From assembly GCA_039105265.1 (NCBI GenBank), contig JAPFFF010000015.1, forward strand, positions 1,550,001-1,614,000: 64,000 nt of DNA, in the 5' to 3' direction. Position numbers and translations under genes: made by a program. The DNA comes from Tritrichomonas musculus (lineage: Eukaryota; Parabasalia; Tritrichomonadida; Tritrichomonadidae). Every line of letters starts with the position of its first letter. Positions within the stretch are counted from its first letter, which is position 1. Under the pieces are notes generated by a model. That model saw only the letters and a list, made by a program, of their open reading frames with translations. It ran no database searches and was not told the origin of the DNA. Of this stretch, positions 47,242-56,063 are shown piece by piece.

Positions 47242-48333
47242 ATGAATATTTTCATAAAAAAGCTCTCAGCATTCATTCCCCATATTTTGCTCTTTGTAAT
47301 AGGATGGCATATGACAATAGGTCCTGGAACCTTACTTTTTCATCATTTAAAATCAATTAAAATTCTTAATAATCATGTTATTCCAATTGGCAACATAGTT
47401 TCACAAGAATATAATGTTATGCTTAGTCCAGCTGAATTGATAAATATACCATATATTCGTTCATTTTTCTTCTCGTTATCAATGCCTTGCTTTTCTTTAG
47501 GATATTTTTTTATCACTTTTATACGAAAGAACCAAGATCCAGATGCTTTGCTCTTTGCATGTTCTCTATTCCCAATTTATCTTACTAGTTTGAAATTATC
47601 AAACAAACTTTTGTCTTTTCTTCTAGCAATTATTTCAATCCTTGTAACATTTTTTATTCTTCAGACAAATGAAGCATTACAGTCAACTGGAGATGGTGAA
47701 TTACTTTTCAAAAGCATTTATTTTATTTATTTTCTTGACTTTTTACAATACTTCTCTTTTGCTCACTCAGTTACAACATCTGCGAGCTGCTTTCATGAAT
47801 ATACAAATCCACCTATATCAATTTTTGATATAGAAGGATCAATTCCTATTCTTGAAACAATATATTCAAACATATCAAACTTTTTAATAACCGTCTGGCA
47901 TCATATTTATATTGTAATTTCTATATTATATCTTATATCTAAGAAATTTCTGACACCAAAGCAATCTAGCCTATTCTTAATAGGCTCTGCAATTTTCTCA
48001 AGTTTTCTTTCATATTTCTGTGCAAAAAGACTTCTTCAATTGAAATTAATTACTTTGATGAAGCCAAATAAGCAAAATGATAAAAAGAAAAAAAAGAAAA
48101 TTACCAAGCTCGTTAATCCAATTGGTGAAATCGCTTTTGGAATCACAGCAATTCCATCAAATTTGTTGATTTTATCAATTGGTTGGATTTATTGCCAAAC
48201 TTTTAAATCAAACCGTTCAAAAATATATTCATCAATGCTAGAAATTCATATTTTTTCAGGTATATTTCTTTCATGCATCCCTAAAATATTAAGCCTTATT
48301 TATTCATTTTTCCCAAACTTTGCTCGAAATTGA
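47242..48333 (+). CDS. Polytopic membrane protein, unknown family
   Basis: 363 aa from the ATG at 47242. Hydrophobic spans are visible at about 9-30, 72-92, 100-118, 122-140, 158-175, 215-235, 242-262, 300-318 and 330-355, so roughly eight or nine. A cytosolic-looking Lys cluster (KKKKKK) lies near residue 283, followed by NPIGEIAFG. His and Gly residues in the first span (GWHMTIGPGTLLFHH) and a CFHEYTNPP loop may be functional. No transporter signature or catalytic motif was recognised. The N-terminus is weakly basic without a cleavable signal. Confidence 0.7.
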   Translation: MNIFIKKLSAFIPHILLFVIGWHMTIGPGTLLFHHLKSIKILNNHVIPIGNIVSQEYNVMLSPAELINIPYIRSFFFSLSMPCFSLGYFFITFIRKNQDPDALLFACSLFPIYLTSLKLSNKLLSFLLAIISILVTFFILQTNEALQSTGDGELLFKSIYFIYFLDFLQYFSFAHSVTTSASCFHEYTNPPISIFDIEGSIPILETIYSNISNFLITVWHHIYIVISILYLISKKFLTPKQSSLFLIGSAIFSSFLSYFCAKRLLQLKLITLMKPNKQNDKKKKKKITKLVNPIGEIAFGITAIPSNLLILSIGWIYCQTFKSNRSKIYSSMLEIHIFSGIFLSCIPKILSLIYSFFPNFARN

Positions 48334-48589
48334 AGAAGTTTCATTGTTTATAAAGTCTAGATTTTCAAATGTTTTTTATTTAAACAATTAAAAATCACTA
48401 ATTTGTTAATTAATAAATAATCATATATTATCTCTGTTTCACGAATTTGTAATTCTCTTTTCATAAATTCTATTTTTATAAAAAAAATTAAATAATCTTC
48501 ATTGATTATATTTATAAGAATTTATTAAATGTAAAACAACAACATAAATAGAAAAAAACAAAAAGAAACAAAAAGAACTTTTCCTCCAA

Positions 48590-49831
48590 TTATTCCTTCG
48601 GATAAACAGCTGCATAAGTCATTCTCTTATTGAAAATATTTGGCAATTTTGGATTCAGCTTCACCGCAAATTCTAATTCATAAGGAACTTCCTCAAGTTC
48701 TTGAATTACTGGCGCCTTAATAAACATTCTTGTTGAGGCTCTTTTTACTGTTGGCTTTTTTTCAGAATTATTTGTATTTGATTTCTTTTCTAGTTCAAGT
48801 AGAGCATCTGGCAATGGAGGTGGGCATTTTGATTTTCTCTCGTATTCTTCCTTCCTCTTTCGAGCAACAGCTGTTTGCTCTTCCTCTATTTGCTTTTGCT
48901 TCTGCATTTGTTTAAAGCGAATTCGATCAGATTTCATTTTAACAATCGCATCTGCAGATGAAAGTGGTCTAGTTAGAAGGCACTGAAGAACACTTTTTGA
49001 CCTTTTTTTACGTGCTTCTGTAGTTTTCGACAATAAATGTAAATTATCTGATTGATTATTTTTGGTAGGAGTTGACTGATTGTTGGATTCTGCGCTTTTT
49101 TCCGAACTTGTTTCAGTTGATGAAAGAATTGAACTATCTTCTGCTTCTGGTTTAGGAGAGGCTGACTTTGATAATGCTGGTGTATTCAAATTTTGTGCAG
49201 TTTTCATTGGCGTCGTTAAATTATTTTTATTTACATCAGTTTGATCAGTTGCTGATGATTGTGGAGAAGAATTTAAAACGTTTTGAAAGTCTGTGCCAAC
49301 TTGATTAGGATTTGAATTAGATCTAGTGTAATTTGGATTTGGAGTACGTGAGCCTTTTTTCTTCGGAGGACGAACAACTTCGATACCGTCTAAAATTTTT
49401 AAATATTGGAATTGAGCAATGAAACTTTGCCTATATCCTTTTTCAAGAGTTAAAGGGTTTCCTCTCAGGTCTAATGTTTCTAAATCTTTCATATGCGACA
49501 TTTTGGCTAATATGCTATCAAAATCATGTAAAAGATTTCCACTTAAATATAATTCTCTAATAAATTCTTGTTTTGGCAAGTCAATATCAGTTATTTGATT
49601 ATCCCGGGCGTCTAAAAAAGTGATTCTAAAGTTTCTCTCCAGGTGATTAAGTACTTTAAGCTTATTTCTAGGTATAAAAAGAGCTTGAAGATTTGGAAAT
49701 TGCTTTAAATCATCTTCAATAATCTCTTCGAGTCCAATATTATCTGCAACAAGCTCTTCCATATCAAAAGTTTTTTGTTTTAAATGCGATGCTATTTCTG
49801 TAAGCGGGCCTTTGTACTTTTTTCCTTTCAT
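48590..49831 (-). CDS. Leucine-rich-repeat protein (SDS22-like) with disordered tail
   Basis: 413 aa from the ATG at 49831. About five LRRs at ~25-145: NLQALFIPRNKLKVL, FLDARDNQITDIDL, ELYLSGNLL, TLDLRGNPLTLEKGY, then the LRR-cap-like QYLKILDG. These are short SDS22/LRRCT-type repeats, common in flagellar and centrosomal LRR proteins. Residues ~150-275 are Ser/Asn/Thr-rich and disordered. ~280-345 form a charged helix (KQMQKQKQIEEEQ). No catalytic domain. A ciliary or PP1-related scaffold role is plausible, not shown. Confidence 0.8.
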   Translation of the reverse strand: MKGKKYKGPLTEIASHLKQKTFDMEELVADNIGLEEIIEDDLKQFPNLQALFIPRNKLKVLNHLERNFRITFLDARDNQITDIDLPKQEFIRELYLSGNLLHDFDSILAKMSHMKDLETLDLRGNPLTLEKGYRQSFIAQFQYLKILDGIEVVRPPKKKGSRTPNPNYTRSNSNPNQVGTDFQNVLNSSPQSSATDQTDVNKNNLTTPMKTAQNLNTPALSKSASPKPEAEDSSILSSTETSSEKSAESNNQSTPTKNNQSDNLHLLSKTTEARKKRSKSVLQCLLTRPLSSADAIVKMKSDRIRFKQMQKQKQIEEEQTAVARKRKEEYERKSKCPPPLPDALLELEKKSNTNNSEKKPTVKRASTRMFIKAPVIQELEEVPYELEFAVKLNPKLPNIFNKRMTYAAVYPKE

Positions 49832-50141
49832 CTTTTTAAAATAACGATTTTTTTTTTATTTTATTTTGAATTAAATTTTAGTGTTATAATTCAAAATTTT
49901 CATTATTCACTATCAATTTTTCTGGCGTTTAAAGATTTAATATTTATCGAGCTTTTTATCATGTTTCTCATGACTGATTAGTTTTTTGAATAACGCTTAG
50001 TAAGCCACTGACTAATCACTTCATTTTAGTTTTTTACATTTTTATTTTTTGAAGAAATAAAAAAATTGATGATTATAAAAATTTTTTAATTCTAAAATCT
50101 ATATGTTTATCTACAAATAAGGGTAATATTGATAAAAATTA

Positions 50142-51275
50142 TCATGAATAATAGCACATACAACATATATGGCACAACTTATTTCTGATTCTTGAATAAT
50201 TGGGCTGTCCTGGTCTGGACAAAATTGGTTTTGGATTTTGAACTCTACACCATGTTGCTTTTGGTAATTCTGCAATTGGAGAGAAGGATAAAACGTGGTT
50301 AGTTGAAAGCATTTCCCAATCAAAAGGATCAGTTGTACTTATTTTCTTTCGGTTCATTGTTTTTAGAATTGAGTCAACAATCCAGTCATAGTTTGGCTCT
50401 TCTTCGAAATTTAGTGAAGATATATATTGATATATTTCTTGTAATTCACTTGGTAATGTATTAATATAAGACATAGATGAAAATTGAAGCTTTAATTGCA
50501 TCATTTCATCTCTTTTCTTTCCTTCCCAAGGAAGGTGACCATTTTTTAATTCATATAGTGTATAAATCCAAGAATACAAGTCATCTCTTCTTGATAAAGT
50601 TTTCTCCATCATTGAATTCGGACTAGCATATTTTATTGTACCGTTAAACCCAGCTTGAAACTCCATTTGTACATGCTTTTTTGTTTCAGGGTCAATATAT
50701 TTTTTCATAAGTCCGAAATCAATAAGAACGAGAAAGTGAAGACAATCAGGTCTAAGAAGAAAATTTCCTGGTTTAATATCACAATGAACATAGCCATGAC
50801 GATGAATGTATTGAATAATTCGTAACATTTTAATACCAAGCCGTAAAGTTGTGGAAAGCGAAAATCTTTTATGAGGTAGTTCTCTTCTAGTGTTTGATAG
50901 CGATGGACCTAAAAGCTCCATGACGAGAAATACATATTTGTCAGTAATTCCAGATTCATAAAAATGAGGAATATCCAAAGAATCATGAAGATCTCTTATA
51001 TATCTTATTTCTCTGCATAAACTTAATTTATGAATTTTCTTTTTCCTTTTTCTCTCAGGAGGTATTTCTTCAAGTTTGATAGCATAAATCTTTGATTCAC
51101 CTACTTTTTTAGCACCATATATGTCGCCAAATCCCCCTCTTCCAATGCACGCTTCAATTTCGTATTTGCCAATTGTAGTACCTTTTGTTAATATAACTCT
51201 TTTTTCAATTTTGCGAATTCTTCTGCGTAAATGCTCACATTCATTATTGTCATTTTGATCAATATAATGAAACAT
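50142..51275 (-). CDS. Casein kinase 1 family protein kinase
   Basis: 377 aa from the ATG at 51275. Kinase domain ~36-310. Gly-loop GRGGFG (45-50), Lys67 in AIKLE, HCDIKPGNFLL (164-174) with catalytic Asp166, and DFG at 186-188. HCDIKPxN and the lack of an APE motif are CK1 features; KYASPN (215-220) stands in for the CK1 S-I-N segment. The basic insert ERKRKKKIHKL (74-84) is unusual. The C-terminal tail is short. Closest in style to TTBK/worm-type CK1 kinases, which are expanded in trichomonads. All catalytic residues are present. Confidence 0.9.
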   Translation of the reverse strand: MFHYIDQNDNNECEHLRRRIRKIEKRVILTKGTTIGKYEIEACIGRGGFGDIYGAKKVGESKIYAIKLEEIPPERKRKKKIHKLSLCREIRYIRDLHDSLDIPHFYESGITDKYVFLVMELLGPSLSNTRRELPHKRFSLSTTLRLGIKMLRIIQYIHRHGYVHCDIKPGNFLLRPDCLHFLVLIDFGLMKKYIDPETKKHVQMEFQAGFNGTIKYASPNSMMEKTLSRRDDLYSWIYTLYELKNGHLPWEGKKRDEMMQLKLQFSSMSYINTLPSELQEIYQYISSLNFEEEPNYDWIVDSILKTMNRKKISTTDPFDWEMLSTNHVLSFSPIAELPKATWCRVQNPKPILSRPGQPNYSRIRNKLCHICCMCYYS

Positions 51276-51342
51276 TATATATATAATTTATCAAATCGCT
51301 ATTATCTTTTTTGTTGTTGAAATGAACAAACAAATAAGCAAA

Positions 51343-51374
<32 letters not shown>

Positions 51375-51434
51375 GAATTAATTTTTTCAGAGGAGATGAA
51401 CAAATAAATATTTAATTTTCTTGTCCTATAATTC

Positions 51435-53243
51435 ATGAACCAAAATGATTTTTTAAATGATATTTACGATATAACTATGGATAAAATCGATTCGATTGCT
51501 AGAAGAGTTATTGAAGATTTCATTATGAAATCAGATTTTTTAGTTTCATTATTTATCAATGAATTATTAAAATGCTTATCATATAGGTCAGATAAAGTTA
51601 ATGAACTTGCAAATTTAATAATAAAAATAGGAATACATTTGACAGAAGAAAAGCAAATTCAAATAAAAGACAAACTCAAAATTTCATTTTTATCAACTGC
51701 ATTCCGTACTTATCAAAACGATATAAATATAGAAGAGAAAACATATATAATGGCGTTTTTATATAAATTATTTGAAATGTCGTTTTATGACGATTTTTCT
51801 TTGATTTTTGATGCATTTCAAAAGATTTTTAATAATGAAAGTGAATCTTCCTCCAATTTTCTATTCCTTTTCGTCATTTGGTTTCTTCCAGAGATTGAAG
51901 AGCATCATCCAGTTTACTTGAACAACAAATTGAACGAACTATCGCATTTTGTTAAATCATCAGACTGTTCAACGTTATTTTTTAACATTGAAACCAACAT
52001 CAAAATACTCAGAAATGATAATTGTAAAGTATTGAAAAGGTTGAGAGAAAATTGTTATAACTACAATTTCTATGTAAACAAGAAGAAATATTTAAAAAAT
52101 AATAACGAAATTGAAAATGAAGATGACAATGAAAAAATATTAGAAATAATAGAGCCATCAATCTTTTGCACTTGTCCATTTCTTCAATATCGCCCAGCAG
52201 CATCAATGATTGATGCTTTTTTCCAAACTCATCGATTTGACCTCAAGAAAGGTCAAATTGATTTCACAATGATTGATGATAACGATAATCACTTCACTTA
52301 TTTTATCGCTGCATCAGGCTCAATTGAAAATATTCAATACATTCAACAGAAAATTCAAAACAACGATAACAACCGTTCTTTAAATTTGAAAGGAACACTT
52401 CATATTGCTGCACTTTTTCATCGTAATGATTTATTTCAATATTTGTATGATTCACTTAAAGGCGACGATCCGCAGTCAATTTTAATTGAAAGAGTTTGGC
52501 GGTTAGGAACGGTTTTACATCAAGCAGCGATTTCTGACAACATCAAAACATTTGAATTTTTCATATCACATGGTATTGACATCACACTTTTGGCAGACGA
52601 TGAAGGAAGGTCAATAATTCACCATGCTGCACAATTTAATTCCACACAATTTCTTATTGAAATTGAGAACTTTTTTGCAAATTCAAAGGGACTTTCAGAT
52701 CCTGTTAATCTCGAGAATTCCTCTTTTAAAGCTTTCTCATCGTTTGTCAATTCAGCCGACGATAACGGAATCACGCCGCTGATGTACGCAGCGATGAACA
52801 ATTCAATTGAAGTCGTTCAATTTTTCTTAAGAATATCCCGATTTTACAAACTCGTGATTGATGTGAATTCGAGAGACACAACCGGAAAAACCGCTCTTCA
52901 TTATGCCGCAAAAACTGGTGCAACTGAAATCGCTATCGAATTGCTGAATTTTAAAGGAATCGCTGCAAACTCTCTCGATAACTCGCAAAGACTTCCTTCT
53001 CATTTTGCATCGCATTATGGGCACCCTTCAACACTCGAGGCGCTGATTGTGAACGGCTCTTCTGCTGACAGGAGATCGAAGAATGGTTGGACGCCTTTGA
53101 AGTTTGCGATTGCCTGCGGACACACAAAATGTGTGACTGTCTTGTTGAAATGCATTCAACTTAGTCAAGATGAAAGAGATGAATTACTTAGCTTTTCTCA
53201 ACAGAGAGAGAAATATGAAATCTCAAAACTCATTTCGAAATAA
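51435..53243 (+). CDS. Ankyrin-repeat protein
   Basis: 602 aa from the ATG at 51435. The first ~240 residues are helical and non-repetitive, as in the DUF-type N-termini of trichomonad ankyrin proteins. Ankyrin units follow: TLHIAALF (~320), VLHQAAI (~358), IIHHAAQF (~391), GITPLMYAAMNN (~444), GKTALHYAAKTG (~482), RLPSHFASHYGHPS (~517) and GWTPLKFAIACGH (~550). It is a binding scaffold; the partner is unknown. The coding sequence is clearly more G/C-rich over ~52700-53140 (the last repeats) than before it, a pattern also seen in the two giant genes. A T-run lies ~60 bp upstream. Confidence 0.88.
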   Translation: MNQNDFLNDIYDITMDKIDSIARRVIEDFIMKSDFLVSLFINELLKCLSYRSDKVNELANLIIKIGIHLTEEKQIQIKDKLKISFLSTAFRTYQNDINIEEKTYIMAFLYKLFEMSFYDDFSLIFDAFQKIFNNESESSSNFLFLFVIWFLPEIEEHHPVYLNNKLNELSHFVKSSDCSTLFFNIETNIKILRNDNCKVLKRLRENCYNYNFYVNKKKYLKNNNEIENEDDNEKILEIIEPSIFCTCPFLQYRPAASMIDAFFQTHRFDLKKGQIDFTMIDDNDNHFTYFIAASGSIENIQYIQQKIQNNDNNRSLNLKGTLHIAALFHRNDLFQYLYDSLKGDDPQSILIERVWRLGTVLHQAAISDNIKTFEFFISHGIDITLLADDEGRSIIHHAAQFNSTQFLIEIENFFANSKGLSDPVNLENSSFKAFSSFVNSADDNGITPLMYAAMNNSIEVVQFFLRISRFYKLVIDVNSRDTTGKTALHYAAKTGATEIAIELLNFKGIAANSLDNSQRLPSHFASHYGHPSTLEALIVNGSSADRRSKNGWTPLKFAIACGHTKCVTVLLKCIQLSQDERDELLSFSQQREKYEISKLISK

Positions 53244-53488
53244 AAGTTCCTTAACCATGGTTATAACATTTCAAATTATGATCATTATTGAATTTCATTT
53301 TGTATAATATTTAAAATTTACAGTTTTTTATCTGATCAAATCTATTTTTTTTAGGTTTTAATGATTATTAATATTTACTTAATAAATGTTGCTTTTTTGT
53401 ATAAAATTAAAAAGGGTATAAATATAATTTTTGATAAAAAAATAAAAAATAATTTTTTTACCGCAATCTTTATATAATATCTAACAAA

Positions 53489-55021
53489 TTATTCATAATT
53501 TCTTTTCCTAGGAGTTTTTCCAGATCTAGTCTTAGACCTAAAAATGCTTTGAGAATCCATTTTCAGTTCTAATCGCATTTTTTCTGGACATTTTTTATAT
53601 TCTGCATATATCTTTCTCATTTTATTTGTATAAATAGTTTCTCTTTTTTCTATTATTGGCAGCATTACTGATTTTCTTTTCTCTCGCTTTGGTCCTTCTA
53701 TTTTCAAAGTTAATTGTCTTGCTAAATTTTCGTTTGCTTTAAGGGCATCCTTTTTGACCTTCTCCAGTGTTTCTAATTTCCTCTGCCAATTCATTTCTCC
53801 AACTTCTGTTTCTTTTCTATGCTTTTCGAGAAGTTGTTCGTATTCAATTTTCATTGTAGTAAAAGCTCTCTTTTGGGCTTCTTGAGTTTCGATTTTTTGC
53901 AAGCTCTCGGCTTTTGTTTTCATCATTTTGGCACCTGTAAAATCGTGAGCAATTGCATATGCTTTTTGCATTTTACGAATTTGAAGCAATTCTACAGACG
54001 GCTTAGCAAATGGTATCATAGCCTCTGGAGATTGCCAGTATTCTTGAAATCTCTGAATTTCATCATCATGCGTTTGTTGTAATTGTTCTCTTCGATGCAT
54101 TTCTTCATCTTTTTGCTGATTAATAATTTCATCATAATGTGATTCTATTTCTTTTTGCGAAAGTTTTGCTTCTTCAAGCCGACCTTTTAATTCATTGGTC
54201 ATATTTGCATCTGAAAAATTGGCTTTATCTCTTTGCATTATTTGAGTAATAACATCAATAGCTCGCTTAAGATCGTTTGCTCGATCGTAATCTTCGTTTA
54301 AAGTCGCATCAACTGTTTCTCGACGTGCCAATGAAATCACATCTAAACGAATTCCAGGTTCTGGAATTTGATCTTTCTTAATAAAGAGTTCTAAGGCTTC
54401 TTTGACTTCTGTTTTTTCTGGTTCATTATAGTCAGAACTACGCTTTGTTTTGGATGATCTTTGAAGACTTTTAGAACGTTTTGAATTCTTCCTTTGCTTT
54501 TCTTTGGTAGAATCTGTATATGCATGATTATTTAATGGAGGCATTTTATTTTCTCTATCAATATTGCTATCAAGTGGAGATTTAACTAATGTTATTAAAA
54601 CTGGACGTATATCAAAATTATCGTAATGTTGCAAAGAAAGTGAAGTTGGTGAAGAATATCGAGATATAGGTATTAATGGAGTTGGCGAGAGAGGAGGATG
54701 AAATGATTCTGATAATTCTGGATTTGAAATAATTAATTTTGGTGTTTTTATTTTTTCATTCAAATTTGAATATGAATTTGTTAGAGTCATTGAATTTGAA
54801 TTAAAATTTGAATCGGAATTTGGCGGGCAATTTTCTTCCTGCAAAATTTCTTCTTCTTCTTCTTCGATTTCTTGTGTAGAATTCTCGTTTGTTTTTTGCA
54901 ATCTGGTAGAAATATCCTTTGTTAATGAAACCAATTCTTCGTCTGTATCGCTTCGAATAACGATTCTTTCGCTGTCTTCTTCTTCCTCCTCCTTCAAGAA
55001 ATCCTCATCAATTTCACTCAT
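53489..55021 (-). CDS. Acidic/coiled-coil protein of trichomonad type
   Basis: 510 aa from the ATG at 55021. The first ~210 residues are acidic, Ser/Asn-rich and disordered. ~230-470 form charged coiled coil. Features include a UVR-like DYDRANDLKRAID and a module FQEYWQSPEAMIPFAKPSVELLQIRKMQKAYAIAHDF-type segment (W near 329), with Trp-x-x-Pro and a basic-hydrophobic helix, that I associate with other protist coiled-coil proteins. The end is basic (RKRNYE). No catalytic domain. Cytoskeletal or trafficking scaffold is a guess. Confidence 0.6.
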   Translation of the reverse strand: MSEIDEDFLKEEEEEDSERIVIRSDTDEELVSLTKDISTRLQKTNENSTQEIEEEEEEILQEENCPPNSDSNFNSNSMTLTNSYSNLNEKIKTPKLIISNPELSESFHPPLSPTPLIPISRYSSPTSLSLQHYDNFDIRPVLITLVKSPLDSNIDRENKMPPLNNHAYTDSTKEKQRKNSKRSKSLQRSSKTKRSSDYNEPEKTEVKEALELFIKKDQIPEPGIRLDVISLARRETVDATLNEDYDRANDLKRAIDVITQIMQRDKANFSDANMTNELKGRLEEAKLSQKEIESHYDEIINQQKDEEMHRREQLQQTHDDEIQRFQEYWQSPEAMIPFAKPSVELLQIRKMQKAYAIAHDFTGAKMMKTKAESLQKIETQEAQKRAFTTMKIEYEQLLEKHRKETEVGEMNWQRKLETLEKVKKDALKANENLARQLTLKIEGPKREKRKSVMLPIIEKRETIYTNKMRKIYAEYKKCPEKMRLELKMDSQSIFRSKTRSGKTPRKRNYE

Positions 55022-55328
55022 AAAAAAAATTTGTTTTTTTATAAACTTTTTGATAAAAAAGCTTGTTATCTTTAACTTTTTAAAAGGGATTGATTTGTTA
55101 GAATAAAATATTAGTATTTATAAATAAAAACATCATTTATTTGGTTAAATAAGTTAAATATATTTTGTTCGTTAATACAAATTTAGTTAACTTTTTGAAT
55201 TGCCATCAGTTAACTTCGCATTAGTTTTCTTAGTTATCCAACCAATTATCAAAATATTTGGCCGGACAAAATTTTGGTCTCTCAAAATTAGAGAAAATTT
55301 TCAAAATTTTAATCGCATCATTTTATTT

Positions 55329-55345
55329 TTACAACGCTAGCAAAA
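55329..55345 (+). promoter_or_regulatory. Inr-like region before the PH-like gene
   Basis: ATCATTTTATTTTTACAACG (around 55317-55336) contains TCATTTTATT, similar to the initiator element, within 30 bp of the ATG at 55346. Confidence 0.35.
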
Positions 55346-55753
55346 ATGATGAGATTTTTCTTACCTCAACAGGAAACATTTAGAAAAGATATAATTAAAA
55401 AAGGACCACCAACACTACGAATTGTATTTGAAACAAAGAAACAAGAAGAATCATTACCAAAAAGATTTAAAATATATGATACAAATGGAAATGATTGTAA
55501 ATTATATTTCGAAACAGATGGTATATTTATTAAATATAAGACAAAAGAAAATGAAAAGAAAAAAGGTACTTCTAATATTACAAATGAAAGGATTTTTTAT
55601 AATGAAATTAATAATTTCAAATTTGTACCAACAGAAGGTTTTGAAAAATGTTATACTAATTTAGTTTTGCATACCAAATTCGGAAAGAGAGTTTTATATT
55701 TTATCCCACGTGAATATACTAAAATTATTTCAGATATTTTTCTTTATGAATAA
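55346..55753 (+). CDS. Small hypothetical, possible PH-like fold
   Basis: 135 aa from the ATG at 55346 (MMRFFLPQQ). Beta-strand-like segments alternate through the chain: RFKIYD, CKLYFETDGIFIKYK, ERIFYNEINNFKFV, TNLVLHTKFGKRVLYFI. A final helix KIISDIFLYE follows. This is the order of a PH/GRAM-like barrel plus C-terminal helix. No lipid-binding motif is certain. The gene is followed by a 61-nt A-run. Confidence 0.5.
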   Translation: MMRFFLPQQETFRKDIIKKGPPTLRIVFETKKQEESLPKRFKIYDTNGNDCKLYFETDGIFIKYKTKENEKKKGTSNITNERIFYNEINNFKFVPTEGFEKCYTNLVLHTKFGKRVLYFIPREYTKIISDIFLYE

Positions 55754-55813
55754 AATCTGAAATGAAATTTTGGTTTTAACAATAGAAGCTAAGCCTTTCA
55801 GAATGAAGGGAAG

Positions 55814-55876
<63 letters not shown>

Positions 55877-56063
55877 ATTAAATCATTTAAAAATTTTTTT
55901 AAGATTCAGGATAAAAATAAGCCCTTACGAATTACCTTTTAAATAATAGCTATCATTAATAAAAAAAAAATAATCATGATAAACAAATTTTCCTTTTTTT
56001 TTTTTCTTCATTTAAATCAAAAGGTTTAACAGCCAAATATATATTGAAAATATCATATAAATT
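55754..56063. other. Spacer with 61-nt A homopolymer
   Basis: A-run at 55814-55874, the longest homopolymer in the window. The rest is A/T-rich with further A and T runs near 55960 and 55993. No gene seen. Confidence 0.7.
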
